From positions 62,001-126,000 of the forward strand of contig PPHI01000048.1 of the NCBI GenBank assembly GCA_002901265.1: a stretch of 64,000 nucleotides of DNA, given 5' to 3'. This document shows positions 8,754-16,557 of the stretch, one piece after another. Each line of letters begins with the position of its first letter. Within the stretch, counting starts at the first letter, position 1. This DNA comes from Rhodopirellula baltica (GTDB lineage Bacteria > Planctomycetota > Planctomycetia > Pirellulales > Pirellulaceae). The notes under the pieces were generated by a model that worked only from the letters and a program-made list of their open reading frames with translations, had not been told where the DNA came from and did no database searches. A program made the translations under genes and the position numbers.

Positions 8754-11054
8754 TCAGTTCGTGGTGCTCGCAGAATTCGCTGTCACGTTCGCTGCCACAG
8801 TCGACGTGACCGCGAGCGGCACCGACGTTGTTTTGGACTCACACCAACGTTTCCAAATCGAGCGATACGCCTTTTCGACCTCCGTGACGAAACGCTGTTC
8901 ATTCGCGATGGTATCGCTGGTCTGTTGACGCAGCGTCTGCCGCAAGGCTGCGAGCGCGTCAACGTCCGAAGACAAAGCACGTAGCTTTTCAGCATACTCG
9001 CTTTGCGATCGTGCGATCCATTCCGGATGCCCAAGGTGATGAACGATCCCCGCTGTCCCACGCGACGGTCGATTCTTTCCATAGATCGCGACAACGGGAA
9101 CGCCCATCCACAACGCGCCCATCGTGGTTGTTCCGCCAGCCCAGGGCGTCGCGTCCAAGCCGATGTCGATCTCGGAATAGGCGGTCAAGTAGTTGCCACT
9201 TTCGAACGTATCGCGAATCTCAATTCGCTCACGATCGATTCCGCGAGCCACTAGCCCGTCGCGTATCTCTTGTTTCGATCGCTCATTGAACCAAGTGTTG
9301 GTGGCCAGCAGTTTTGAATTGGGACAAGCATGCATCGCCGCAGCCCACATGTCTTGCGTGGTTTCTGAGATTTTGAATGGACGATGGAGCGAACCGAATG
9401 TGACATATCCGTTGCGCAGCGCCGGCAACGGTGTCAACTCGGGTGCGTCGCCTGGTGGTTGAAAGGAGAACGAACCGCCGGGGATCCGCAGCAACTCTTC
9501 GCTATGGTATGAAGGCTCGTCGAGCGGGTTTTGCACTTCACAAGTCAGCGTGTAATCCATCGCCTTCAGCCCCGTGGTGTTGGGGTACCCGAGCCATGAA
9601 ATTTGCACCGGTGCCGGTTTGTTGGACCAGGCCGTCAAGCGGTTGCCAGACGTGTGGCCTGAAAGATCAACCAGGATATCGATCTTGTCCTCGATAACTT
9701 GGCGGACAACTTGCTCATCGGAGTACCCGACAGTGGTCCGCCAATGGTCGGAATACGATTTCAATTGCCGGGTTACCTCATCGCTGACACCGTACTCGTA
9801 GTAGCAGAACGTTTCGAACTGAGACGAATCCGCTAGTCGCAACAGTGGTTCAAAAAACACCGACACGGCGTGCTTTCGAAAATCTGCCGATGCATAGCCA
9901 ATCCGAAGTCGACGATTCGGATCTCGATCGTTCTGATGGTTGTCAATCGGGTTGGGGCTGCCATGCCGCTCGCCCCACCGAAGGTGTTCTTGAAAAACTT
10001 CTTCGGGAGAGAAACTTGGGTCGCCGGTCATCAGATACAACACACAGCCATTGGCTTCGCTGTGGCTTGGATCGATCCGAACCGCTTCCTTCATGGTTTC
10101 CAACGCATCTTGTCGCCGGTCGGCGGCGATTTGCGTGAACCCGAGTGAGCAAAGTGCATGCGGGTTGTCGGGTGACAACTGCAACGCGTGCCGCAGATTT
10201 TCCTCCGCCGCTTCGACTTCTCCCAACCGCATCAAGGTGTGACCAAGATAATGGTATGCCTTCGCACTCGACGGAAAGTCGTTGACGACAGACACTAGCG
10301 ATTTCTTTGCTTCTTCCAATCGGTCAAGCTTTTCTAAGACCCTGGCGTGCGTGACTCGCATGACTTGATCGTGGGGATTTTGCACGATCGCTTGTTCCAG
10401 GACTTCCAACGCTTCTTCGAACCGCGTTTGCCTGCGCAGGCACTCACCCAGATTCGTGATCAAATTACAGTTGGCGGGATTGTCAGCGAGAAGTGTGCGA
10501 AACATCGACTCGGCATCAATTAATCGATTCTGCCTCATTAAACAATTGCCCAGGTTCATTGCCGCCTGAGCGTCACCTGGTGCAAGTTGTAGACTTTGTT
10601 CGAAAGCGACCTGAGCATCGACAACCTTGCCGGACTCAAGTTGCATCACACCCAAATTGTTATAGTGCTCTGGATTCGCAGGCTCAGCATCGATGACAGC
10701 CCGCATGATTTCGATCGCTTGATCGGACTGCCCCATCGCGTGCCGGATCAAAGCGAGATGCCCGATCAAGTCCGCGCGGTCCTCGCCAAACTGGCGAGCC
10801 TTTTGGATGCACTCAAGTGCTTCGGCATACGCTGCACCGCTATACAACGTCATCCCAAGCAAGTGCCACGCATCAGCATTGGTTGGGTCTTGGGCGAGGA
10901 CTTGGCAATAGAGTTGTTTTGCCTCAGCAAGCTTGCCTTGGTTTTGTAGCTCAAGAGCAGTGGCGATCAACTCAGCCAGTGATGCCCCGTCCGTCGCTCG
11001 TGTTGATTGTCGACGACCGCGTGACCGCTTCGGTTTCGAATGACTTTTTCCCAT
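8754..11054 (-). CDS. TPR protein with C-terminal O-GlcNAc transferase-like (GT41) domain
   Basis: This 766-residue protein has a basic N-terminus (KSHSKPKRSRGRRQ) followed by about ten TPR units (~25-370), e.g. NADAWHLLGMTLYSGAAYAEAL and PEHYNNLGVMQLESGKVVDA. Residues ~390-735 form a GT41/SPINDLY-type catalytic region. Conserved stretches are IDILVDLSGHTSGNRL, PVQISWLGYPNTTG and LDATPWAGGTTTMGALWMG. These match the bacterial OGT family that transfers sugar from UDP-GlcNAc or a similar donor to protein Ser/Thr or Asn. No signal peptide is seen, so it is probably cytoplasmic. The short Ser/Thr/Val-rich tail is not part of the fold. Confidence 0.9.
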   Translation of the reverse strand: MGKSHSKPKRSRGRRQSTRATDGASLAELIATALELQNQGKLAEAKQLYCQVLAQDPTNADAWHLLGMTLYSGAAYAEALECIQKARQFGEDRADLIGHLALIRHAMGQSDQAIEIMRAVIDAEPANPEHYNNLGVMQLESGKVVDAQVAFEQSLQLAPGDAQAAMNLGNCLMRQNRLIDAESMFRTLLADNPANCNLITNLGECLRRQTRFEEALEVLEQAIVQNPHDQVMRVTHARVLEKLDRLEEAKKSLVSVVNDFPSSAKAYHYLGHTLMRLGEVEAAEENLRHALQLSPDNPHALCSLGFTQIAADRRQDALETMKEAVRIDPSHSEANGCVLYLMTGDPSFSPEEVFQEHLRWGERHGSPNPIDNHQNDRDPNRRLRIGYASADFRKHAVSVFFEPLLRLADSSQFETFCYYEYGVSDEVTRQLKSYSDHWRTTVGYSDEQVVRQVIEDKIDILVDLSGHTSGNRLTAWSNKPAPVQISWLGYPNTTGLKAMDYTLTCEVQNPLDEPSYHSEELLRIPGGSFSFQPPGDAPELTPLPALRNGYVTFGSLHRPFKISETTQDMWAAAMHACPNSKLLATNTWFNERSKQEIRDGLVARGIDRERIEIRDTFESGNYLTAYSEIDIGLDATPWAGGTTTMGALWMGVPVVAIYGKNRPSRGTAGIVHHLGHPEWIARSQSEYAEKLRALSSDVDALAALRQTLRQQTSDTIANEQRFVTEVEKAYRSIWKRWCESKTTSVPLAVTSTVAANVTANSASTTN

Positions 11055-11389
11055 CGTCCCGTTCGTTCATTCAGAAGTGATTAGCGAGCAGAGTTCGACG
11101 CAGCACCGTTCGAACAAACGCTCCAAGCCCATCACCTACATTCGGCAGCAACCGAATCCCGACTCCAAACAGACTCCCCTCCATCGCCAACGAACCAAAC
11201 AAGAGGGTTCCCCGCCAAACCCCAAACTCTCCTCAACCAAGCCCCAGGTAGTGGACGAGGCGACGAGTCCCATGCCAAGCCCAACGTAGTGGACGAGGCG
11301 ACGAGTCCCATGCCAAGCCCCAACGTAGTGGACGAGGCGACGAGTCCCAAGCAAGGTCGCCACCACCGTCCAGGTATCAGAATCTTTGG
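11055..11389. other. Intergenic stretch ahead of the GT41 gene, with tandem repeats
   Basis: This region upstream of the GT41 gene holds presumed promoter sequence next to 11055 and a three-copy tandem repeat at 11248-11348. Open frames here have proline- or serine-rich, low-complexity translations with no domain, so I do not call a gene. Confidence 0.4.
11248..11348. repeat. Tandem repeat, three copies of a 38-39 bp unit
   Basis: The 24-bp core GTAGTGGACGAGGCGACGAG + TCCC starts at 11248, 11286 and 11325. Copies are separated by the spacer ATGCCAAGCCC(C)AAC, giving periods of 38 and 39 bp. The cores are identical by eye. The array lies outside any gene. Confidence 0.85.
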
Positions 11390-11592
11390 CGTGCGAAGAA
11401 CTGATTGTGGGACTTGTTCTGGAGTTGCAAAACTTGCACCGTCGGCCCCTCCGGGGCGAGTCGATGATTCGCGTCGCAATCTCGGGGCTGCCCCCCCAGC
11501 TACCGACGCGGACTCCTCCGGAGTCAAACCTGCCGACGCTGAATGAGCCGGCGACGCGATTCACACCAATCTGAATTTTCCAACCAGCCTGC
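11390..11592. repeat. Palindromic dispersed repeat family B, copy 1
   Basis: This ~200-bp element shares blocks with copies at 14179, 14423 and 15355. It contains GCCCC-TCC-GGGGC at ~11445-11457 and GACTCC-TCC-GGAGTC at ~11511-11525, each able to form a hairpin. The central CTCGGGG palindrome is imperfect here. Flanks (GCGAAGAACTGATTG upstream, CAGCCTGCAG downstream) are shared with the copy at 15355, so the element is longer than its hairpin core. Confidence 0.75.
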
Positions 11593-11676
11593 AGTGCCTT
11601 TGCGTCCCCGTCAACCGAAGTGCAATCACGCACCGTGCTCCGTCGTCGTTCCGTTGGGAAAGAGCATTGCCTCACT

Positions 11677-11731
11677 CCTGGCTCGCCCCGGAAGGGCCGG
11701 CTTTGGTAGCTCGGGGCGGCAGCCCCGAGTT
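11677..11731. repeat. Repeat family B, inverted partial fragment
   Basis: The sequence from GCTCGCCCCGGAAGGGCC to GGCAGCCCCGAG is approximately the reverse complement of the family B core (GCCCCTCCGGGGCGAG ... CTCGGGG.TGCC). It lies ~90 bp from copy 1 in the opposite orientation. Confidence 0.6.
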
Positions 11732-11812
11732 CTAAACACCACACCAGACAACCGCCTCGGACGGGCCGGCGTCACCTTTTTCGTCGCTGATGCTCGTTCC
11801 CTTCTAAGCCGA

Positions 11813-12397
11813 CTACCGTTCGTTACGATGATTCTCGAATTCGATTCTTGGCGGAGCTTTGCCTCGCACCACCGTCAATTTGCGGGCTTCACCTAAAGCG
11901 TTGCAGCCGAAGATGCGAGCGAGCTGGCGAGTTTTTGAAAGTGCTGCTGAAAAGTCAACTTCATTCGGTGGCAACAGTTCATAGCGTTTGCCGTTGGATG
12001 TCACCAACAAGGCAGCGTACTTGAATCTCGGCGGTCGTCGGCTGTTGCGACCCACGGAATACGCATGACCTTGGGCGATGACACAGTTGATGTCCTGTGC
12101 CGCAGCAATCTTCTTGGAACGACGAACGCCCAAAAACGAACGGTCGAAATAGAGGACTCGCTCACCAAGCTCGAATCGATAACGTTCCTCAAGGCGTGTG
12201 TAGAGAAAGAATCCCAGCGTTGAGACTCCGATCAGCCCCGCGCAAATGACAAAGTAAATCATCGCCATTTCCGCGAACGCACCGATCAGCACTCCAACCG
12301 CGGCAATCGCACTGATGCAACCGGTCAACAGCAACGTCGCGGCGAAGTTTGTGTACGGCACGACGATCAAACGTTCGTGATCGATTTCGATATTCAT
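11813..12397 (-). CDS. Small membrane hypothetical protein
   Basis: The frame from ATG at 12397 (MNIEIDHERLIVVPYTNF) gives 194 residues; ten more residues are possible upstream. Two adjacent TM segments are visible at ~14-36 (FAATLLLTGCISAIAAVGVLI) and ~38-60. They are followed by a ~130-residue soluble part with a beta-rich pattern (RYRFELGERVLYFDRSFLGV, RFKYAALLVTSNGKRYELL). This resembles membrane-anchored PH-like/DUF proteins, but I do not assign a family. It sits 90 bp downstream of the PanB-like gene on the same strand. Confidence 0.65.
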   Translation of the reverse strand: MNIEIDHERLIVVPYTNFAATLLLTGCISAIAAVGVLIGAFAEMAMIYFVICAGLIGVSTLGFFLYTRLEERYRFELGERVLYFDRSFLGVRRSKKIAAAQDINCVIAQGHAYSVGRNSRRPPRFKYAALLVTSNGKRYELLPPNEVDFSAALSKTRQLARIFGCNALGEARKLTVVRGKAPPRIEFENHRNER

Positions 12398-12486
12398 CGA
12401 TTCGCGTTTTGATCGGTTCACTTGCAAGCGTTAGGGCTGATCGCGTTTGCGGGAGGTGTCGCCGCAATGAGATGGGCAATCGGCAG

Positions 12487-13386
12487 CTAGCCGTTGTCGA
12501 CGGCGGCTAAAAACTGGTCAATCAACCCCTGCGGTGCTTTGACGGTGTGCTCGGGACCGGGGAAGCGTCCGTTTTTGACATCGTCGATGTATTCACGAAA
12601 GCCTTCGACTCGTTCGGCTTGAATCGCCTGCTCCATCTTGTAGAGGTTTCGGTACTGCTTGGTGTGTCGAGGAAAGGGCGGGGCGTGATTACCAAGAATG
12701 TCTTCCGCAAACATGAACTGGATATCGCCGCCACTGCCCGCACCGATCGACGAAGTGACTAAGCGGGTCCGGCGAGAGATCTGCGCAAGCAGCTCAGCCG
12801 GGACGACTTCGACCTCAACCGCCCAGGCGCCTGCTTCTTCAAAGGACTTGATTTGCTGAAAAACCCAAAGTGCCTCGTCGATGGTTTTACCGACCGCTCT
12901 CAGTCCTCCCGTCCAAGTGCTTAAACGGGGTACGAGTCCGGCATGGGCTTCGACAGGGATACCGGCATCGGAAACGGCACGAATGAATTCCGGTCCCCAT
13001 TGGCACATGATCCCATCAGCGCCGGCCTCCATTGCAACGTAGCCCGCGCGGACTGCTTCGGCTGCAGTGGCGATTTTTGTCAGCCCGATACAAAACGTCA
13101 TGAAAGTGTTTGGCGCGGCTTGGCGAAGTTCCAACGCACTTGCCGGATTGGCGGGATCGAACTTGACCTTCAGTGTGTCGATCCCGGCTTCTTCGGCAGC
13201 CACCGCCTCACGGACCGTGAACGGCATCGTTTCCGTGAGAACCGTTTTGCCTTTCAAATCTTGCAGGTGTTTGATCGTGTGGTTTCGCAGAGCGTACTGC
13301 CCGCCCAGCGTCATGGTCCGGTGCAATCCCCGCTCATGCGCGTCACGGGGAGGCAGTGAATTTGATCGGCTAGCGTCTGATTTCAT
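12487..13386 (-). CDS. PanB-like protein (ketopantoate hydroxymethyltransferase superfamily), probably catalytically divergent
   Basis: The 299-residue protein aligns by eye to PanB along its length. Visible family motifs are AGIDTLKVKFD (~68-77), AMEAGADGIMCQWG (~118-131), HAGLVP (~148-153), FEEAGAWAVEVEVVPAEL (~182-199) and GAGSGGDIQFMFAEDILG. The Glu of the 'LECVP' motif is kept (E193). The Mg-binding GDS Asp region reads KFD, the second Asp (VADMPF) reads TFCIG, and the VKLEGG Lys/Glu positions read IMCQWG. It may therefore carry out a different reaction on a phosphoenolpyruvate/TIM-barrel scaffold. A true pantothenate role is doubtful. Confidence 0.75.
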   Translation of the reverse strand: MKSDASRSNSLPPRDAHERGLHRTMTLGGQYALRNHTIKHLQDLKGKTVLTETMPFTVREAVAAEEAGIDTLKVKFDPANPASALELRQAAPNTFMTFCIGLTKIATAAEAVRAGYVAMEAGADGIMCQWGPEFIRAVSDAGIPVEAHAGLVPRLSTWTGGLRAVGKTIDEALWVFQQIKSFEEAGAWAVEVEVVPAELLAQISRRTRLVTSSIGAGSGGDIQFMFAEDILGNHAPPFPRHTKQYRNLYKMEQAIQAERVEGFREYIDDVKNGRFPGPEHTVKAPQGLIDQFLAAVDNG

Positions 13387-13727
13387 AAGATTGTTCTGTC
13401 ACATCGATGGGCCATTGCGAGGCAGACGACGAGCGATGCGAAAGCAAGCTCACGCCTTGATCAACTCGCGTCCGCTATCGTATCGAACGAAGCGAATGCA
13501 CGCGACCATCGCTTGCTGCAGTGAAATCAGCGAAGCGACGGTCGCAAGGCGAACAGAGCGACGGTGCAATCGAATTTGCTGCTCTGTGCTTGCTGCTCTG
13601 TGCGGCATCGCCGCAGTAAGTACGCCTGTCTCCGCGAAACACAGGCTTAGGATTGGTTGCTCGCCTTGGTACTCTTGAATTGCTGATCGTACGACCCAAA
13701 CCCAAAACCGACCATTTTGTTCCCACG
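13387..13727. other. Intergenic region without a clear gene
   Basis: About 340 bp lie between the divergent PanB-like gene and the small membrane protein. The sequence has repeated GAAGCGA/GAGCGA stretches (~13485-13560) and a TGCTGCTCTGTG direct repeat near 13579-13603. I find no convincing ORF, RNA gene or promoter. Confidence 0.3.
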
Positions 13728-13940
13728 ATGACGCACGGCAAAACCAATCGATTGCAATTCTCGGTTCGATCTTTGTTATTTGCCACGGCTGCCGCTGCGC
13801 TATTCCTAGCTATCTTTTCGCCGATGTTGATCGCTAGGTGGCAGGAATACCGAAGGCTAAGAGATTTCGAACGCAAGTTCGATCAACTGTTAAAGGAGAT
13901 TGACTTTGACAGCTTGCAGATAAAAAGCGATCCGATTTGA
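13728..13940 (+). CDS. Short single-TM protein of the planctomycete 'FSVRSLLF' type
   Basis: ATG at 13728 gives 70 residues (MTHGKTNRLQFSVRSLLFAT). An FSVRSLLF box is followed directly by one TM (ATAAAALFLAIFSPMLIA) and a charged helix (WQEYRRLRDFERKFDQLLKE). Planctomycetes carry many small or anchored proteins with a [FL]S[LV]R[ST]LL motif leading into a TM; the function is unknown. An upstream in-frame start at 13653 adds 25 residues but has no similarity to the motif pattern. Confidence 0.6.
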   Translation: MTHGKTNRLQFSVRSLLFATAAAALFLAIFSPMLIARWQEYRRLRDFERKFDQLLKEIDFDSLQIKSDPI

Positions 13941-14000
13941 GGCAACGCTTTGTAGGTGGTGGCGAAATCTGTGGGGCGGATGGTGCCATCCAGAAAACAC

Positions 14001-14145
14001 GGGAAGGATAAAAGTGGCAGGACTCTTTAAGGGGTCTTCCGTCGGCGGACGCACGTCTTGACTGCTGAAATCGATCATCTTCCGCCCCAACCGAAGGGAC
14101 GCTTTGCCACTCTAGTTGATTCGTTTGGCGGGGAGGGAGGATCGA
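14001..14145. repeat. Direct repeat family C, copy 1
   Basis: The block from GGAAGGATAAAAGTGG through GACTCTTTAAGGGGTCTTCC to GTTGATTCGTTTGGC recurs 682 bp downstream. The first ~65 bp are almost identical; the remainder is more diverged (CCACTCTAGTTGATTCG versus CCACTCTGATTGATTCG). Confidence 0.8.
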
Positions 14146-14178
14146 TTTCCGGGATGATGGATGGCACCAACCATTGCA

Positions 14179-14290
14179 TCCGCACCGCCGGCCCCTCCGG
14201 GGCGAGCATTTCGTTGGGGTCGTAATCTCGGGGTTGCCACCCCGAGATACCGACGCGGACTCCTCCGGAGTCAAGCCTGCCAATGATTGT
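14179..14290. repeat. Palindromic repeat family B, copy 2
   Basis: Three short hairpins occur in series: GCCCC-TCC-GGGGC (~14190), CTCGGGGT-TGCC-ACCCCGAG (~14228-14246) and GACTCC-TCC-GGAGTC (~14258-14272). All three are perfect palindromic stems in this copy. Confidence 0.8.
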
Positions 14291-14422
14291 CCATCAATTG
14301 GTAGGCGAGGAGCTGACAGGAGTAGAGCCTGCGTCCCTCGGCCAGAACGCGTTCGAAGACATCGAAGTCTTCCGGTTTGTGAAAGATGTCGGCTGTGGTG
14401 ACCGAAGCGAGGCCGGTCTCAA

Positions 14423-14500
14423 GCAATCTCGGGGTTGCCACCCCGAGCTACCGACGTGGACTCCTCCGGAGTCAAGCCTGCTGCCGCTGAATGAACCCGC
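14423..14500. repeat. Palindromic repeat family B, copy 3 (partial)
   Basis: This copy lacks the GCCCCTCCGGGGC part. It keeps CTCGGGGT-TGCC-ACCCCGAG, GACTCC-TCC-GGAGTC and the trailing GCCGCTGAATGA.CC.GC sequence shared with copy 1. Confidence 0.75.
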
Positions 14501-14682
14501 TTCAGGCAACGTGGAAACGATTGGGCGACGTGGCAACTCGACTCGCGGACGGTTCGGAGAACCGAGCGACATTGTCGCTCAGCTCTCCGAGCTGATTGCG
14601 TCTTCAGGAGTGCAGAATCTAGTTCCACTTTCCAATATTCGTTGTGCCCCAGACATAGTTGTCGTTATGAAGGACAAAGGTG

Positions 14683-14828
14683 GGGAAGGATAAAAGTGGG
14701 AGGACTCTTTAAGGGGTCTTCCGTCGGCGGACGCACGTCTTGACTGCTGAACTCGATCATCTTCAACCGCAACCAAAATGGGCGTTGTGCCACTCTGATT
14801 GATTCGTCTGGCAGCGAAGAAGATTGAC
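14683..14828. repeat. Direct repeat family C, copy 2
   Basis: It matches copy 1 from GGAAGGATAAAAGTGG onward, including TTAAGGGGTCTTCCGTCGGC and CACGTCTTGACTGCTGAA, then diverges gradually towards 14828. Confidence 0.8.
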
Positions 14829-15354
14829 GTCTCTCGGCACGATGCAGCCATGAGGACCACGGTCCTTTTGGTTGGCAGGCATTGGACGCGGGCAATAATA
14901 ATGATCGAAACGCCAAGCGGTTCTGGGTGCCGCGGGAAAGTGACCTGTCAGAACCGATCGCACGGGGCGATTTCGGGAAGGACGCTGCAAAGCGAAGCGG
15001 ATTGTGGATGAGGCTGGGTTGTTGGCCTGCGTCTTGTACGTTGATCTCAATTAGGCCCGCGCCGCGATGGCAAGAGTCCCGGCCAACGTCTCCACACAAG
15101 TGCTTGCGATCAAACGAAATCAGCGCGTGGCGAGCAGATCCCATCCGTCGCGTTTGCCCCCAAGCCAGTTAGCACGGAAGAGGCGGGAAGGGAGGATCGC
15201 GAAACACCAGTCGATGAACTGCGTGAGAAACCCAAGCAAGGAAGCAAGAATCAGAGCGGGGGATGCATCTGTCGCGACGTTTTGCCCAGCCCCCGAAACT
15301 GAACTCGACAATTTTTCTGAAGACGCCGAAGTCCATCCCGTGCCCATACCGTAG

Positions 15355-15561
15355 GCACGCGAAGAAGTGATTGGTGGGCTTGATTTCGAGCTCGGGAATT
15401 CGCGCCGCCGGCCCCTCCGGGGCGAGGCTGTGGTTGGCGTCGCAATCTCGGGGTTGCCACCCCGAGCTACCGACGCGGACTCCTCCGGAGCCAAGCCCGC
15501 CGCTCCTGAATCCGCCCGCGGCGCGGATCAAATCAATCAGAGTTTTCTGACGAGCCTGCAG
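15355..15561. repeat. Palindromic repeat family B, copy 4
   Basis: This is the fullest copy. It has the upstream flank CGCGAAGAAGTGATTGG, the hairpins GCCCC-TCC-GGGGC and CTCGGGGT-TGCC-ACCCCGAG, the slightly mismatched GACTCCTCCGGAGCC, and the downstream flank GAGCCTGCAG shared with copy 1. Confidence 0.8.
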
Positions 15562-15609
15562 CAATCTGGGATTATTGGAGACATGCGCTAGAGGAAAAGG
15601 CCGTTTATG

Positions 15610-16494
15610 CTACTCAGATAGTGCAAAGATACTGCCTGACTCAAATACCAAGCGATAAGGACGTACGCTCATCTGGTATGCATAGAGCTCACCAAGACCA
15701 TACAGACCACTTGACGCAGGAGACTTGTTGGTCTCAGGCACGTTGTTCCCAAGAGAGTAACTGGCAGGCAAATCACCAAGTGACAGAGCACTATCATCGG
15801 CTTCCACGGGTGACTGTTGGATAACTTCACCCTGTGCATCTCGAAGTACCTTGTATTGGATCAGCGACCCAGGCTGAGATGGATAGCAAATAACGATTTT
15901 GAACTTAGATGGAGTTGGATCTCCTGTCGCCATGATCGAAACAGGAGCCACCCAATTGTCTGCCGACGGGTATGCGTTGGTATTCAGTTCACGAGCACGT
16001 GAAATCCCAGTAACAAACCCGCTATCAAAGTCAGGTAGCAGTGGAACCAAAATCGTATTGTCGCCTTCCGCATTTGTGACCAAAGTGCCCGGATATCGAA
16101 AAAGCTCATGATCCGTATCATGAATAAAACTCGGAAGCAACAGTTGATTAATTTGTGGAAGGGTACTCAAGAACGCTTTGTCGAAAAACTGTTGTTCTGA
16201 AAGAACCAAGTACTCTTCGTTGTAGAATCCCCCATCCTTCAAAGCCATATAGACGTCTTTCGCCGAACTTCCAGTTAGTTCGGAGGAAAGCTCTTTGTCC
16301 AGCAATCGCCCGGCGTTCTCCGCAGCGATGTTGTTCTGGAACGAGCCGAGGGCTAGCACTAGGATGCCTAGCAATCCTGCCACGATTGCCGAGAGCACGA
16401 ATGAGATGATTGCGAATTCGACAAGAGCTTGGCCTTGGCGTTGCAATCGTTTGAAAGACAAGCCGCGGGTGCTGTGTGAAGTAACGCGAATCAC
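15610..16494 (-). CDS. TadE-like pilus assembly pseudopilin
   Basis: The 294-residue protein has a basic N-terminus and the TadE-type hydrophobic segment QGQALVEFAIISFVLSAIVA at ~21-40, extended by more hydrophobic residues. The GQALVEFA box with its Glu is typical of Tad minor pseudopilins processed by the prepilin peptidase. The rest is an extracytoplasmic domain with no named fold that I recognise. It is the last gene of the minus-strand Tad locus, ~60 bp downstream of the TPR lipoprotein gene, and probably has a minor structural role in the Flp pilus. Confidence 0.8.
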   Translation of the reverse strand: MIRVTSHSTRGLSFKRLQRQGQALVEFAIISFVLSAIVAGLLGILVLALGSFQNNIAAENAGRLLDKELSSELTGSSAKDVYMALKDGGFYNEEYLVLSEQQFFDKAFLSTLPQINQLLLPSFIHDTDHELFRYPGTLVTNAEGDNTILVPLLPDFDSGFVTGISRARELNTNAYPSADNWVAPVSIMATGDPTPSKFKIVICYPSQPGSLIQYKVLRDAQGEVIQQSPVEADDSALSLGDLPASYSLGNNVPETNKSPASSGLYGLGELYAYQMSVRPYRLVFESGSIFALSE

Positions 16495-16557
16495 GGGAGC
16501 GAATTCCGAAAATGGACGAACCGGAGACCTCCGCTTTGGAGGTCACCCTAAATGCAG

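Larger units (their letters stand above)
13941..15609. other. Gene-free repeat field
   Basis: Roughly 1.7 kb has no gene I can support. It contains two copies of a ~145-bp direct repeat (family C, 14001 and 14683) and three copies of palindromic family B (14179, 14423, 15355). Open frames crossing it read through the repeats in several frames at once and have no start context. The remaining parts (~14530-14680, ~14830-15350) look like non-coding or eroded sequence. Confidence 0.6.

Noticed and set aside
11248-11348. CRISPR array
   Set aside because: Spacers are nearly identical to one another and only ~14 bp long, and no cas genes are present.
11132-11744. Overlapping open frames on both strands across the tandem and family B repeats
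   Set aside because: Their translations are simple read-outs of the repeats in several frames, with low-complexity composition and no domain.
14283-14693. Plus-strand frame of ~136 residues in the repeat field
   Set aside because: It runs through family B copy 3 and has no ribosome site or family match. The first ~45 residues look slightly gene-like, so an eroded gene remains possible.
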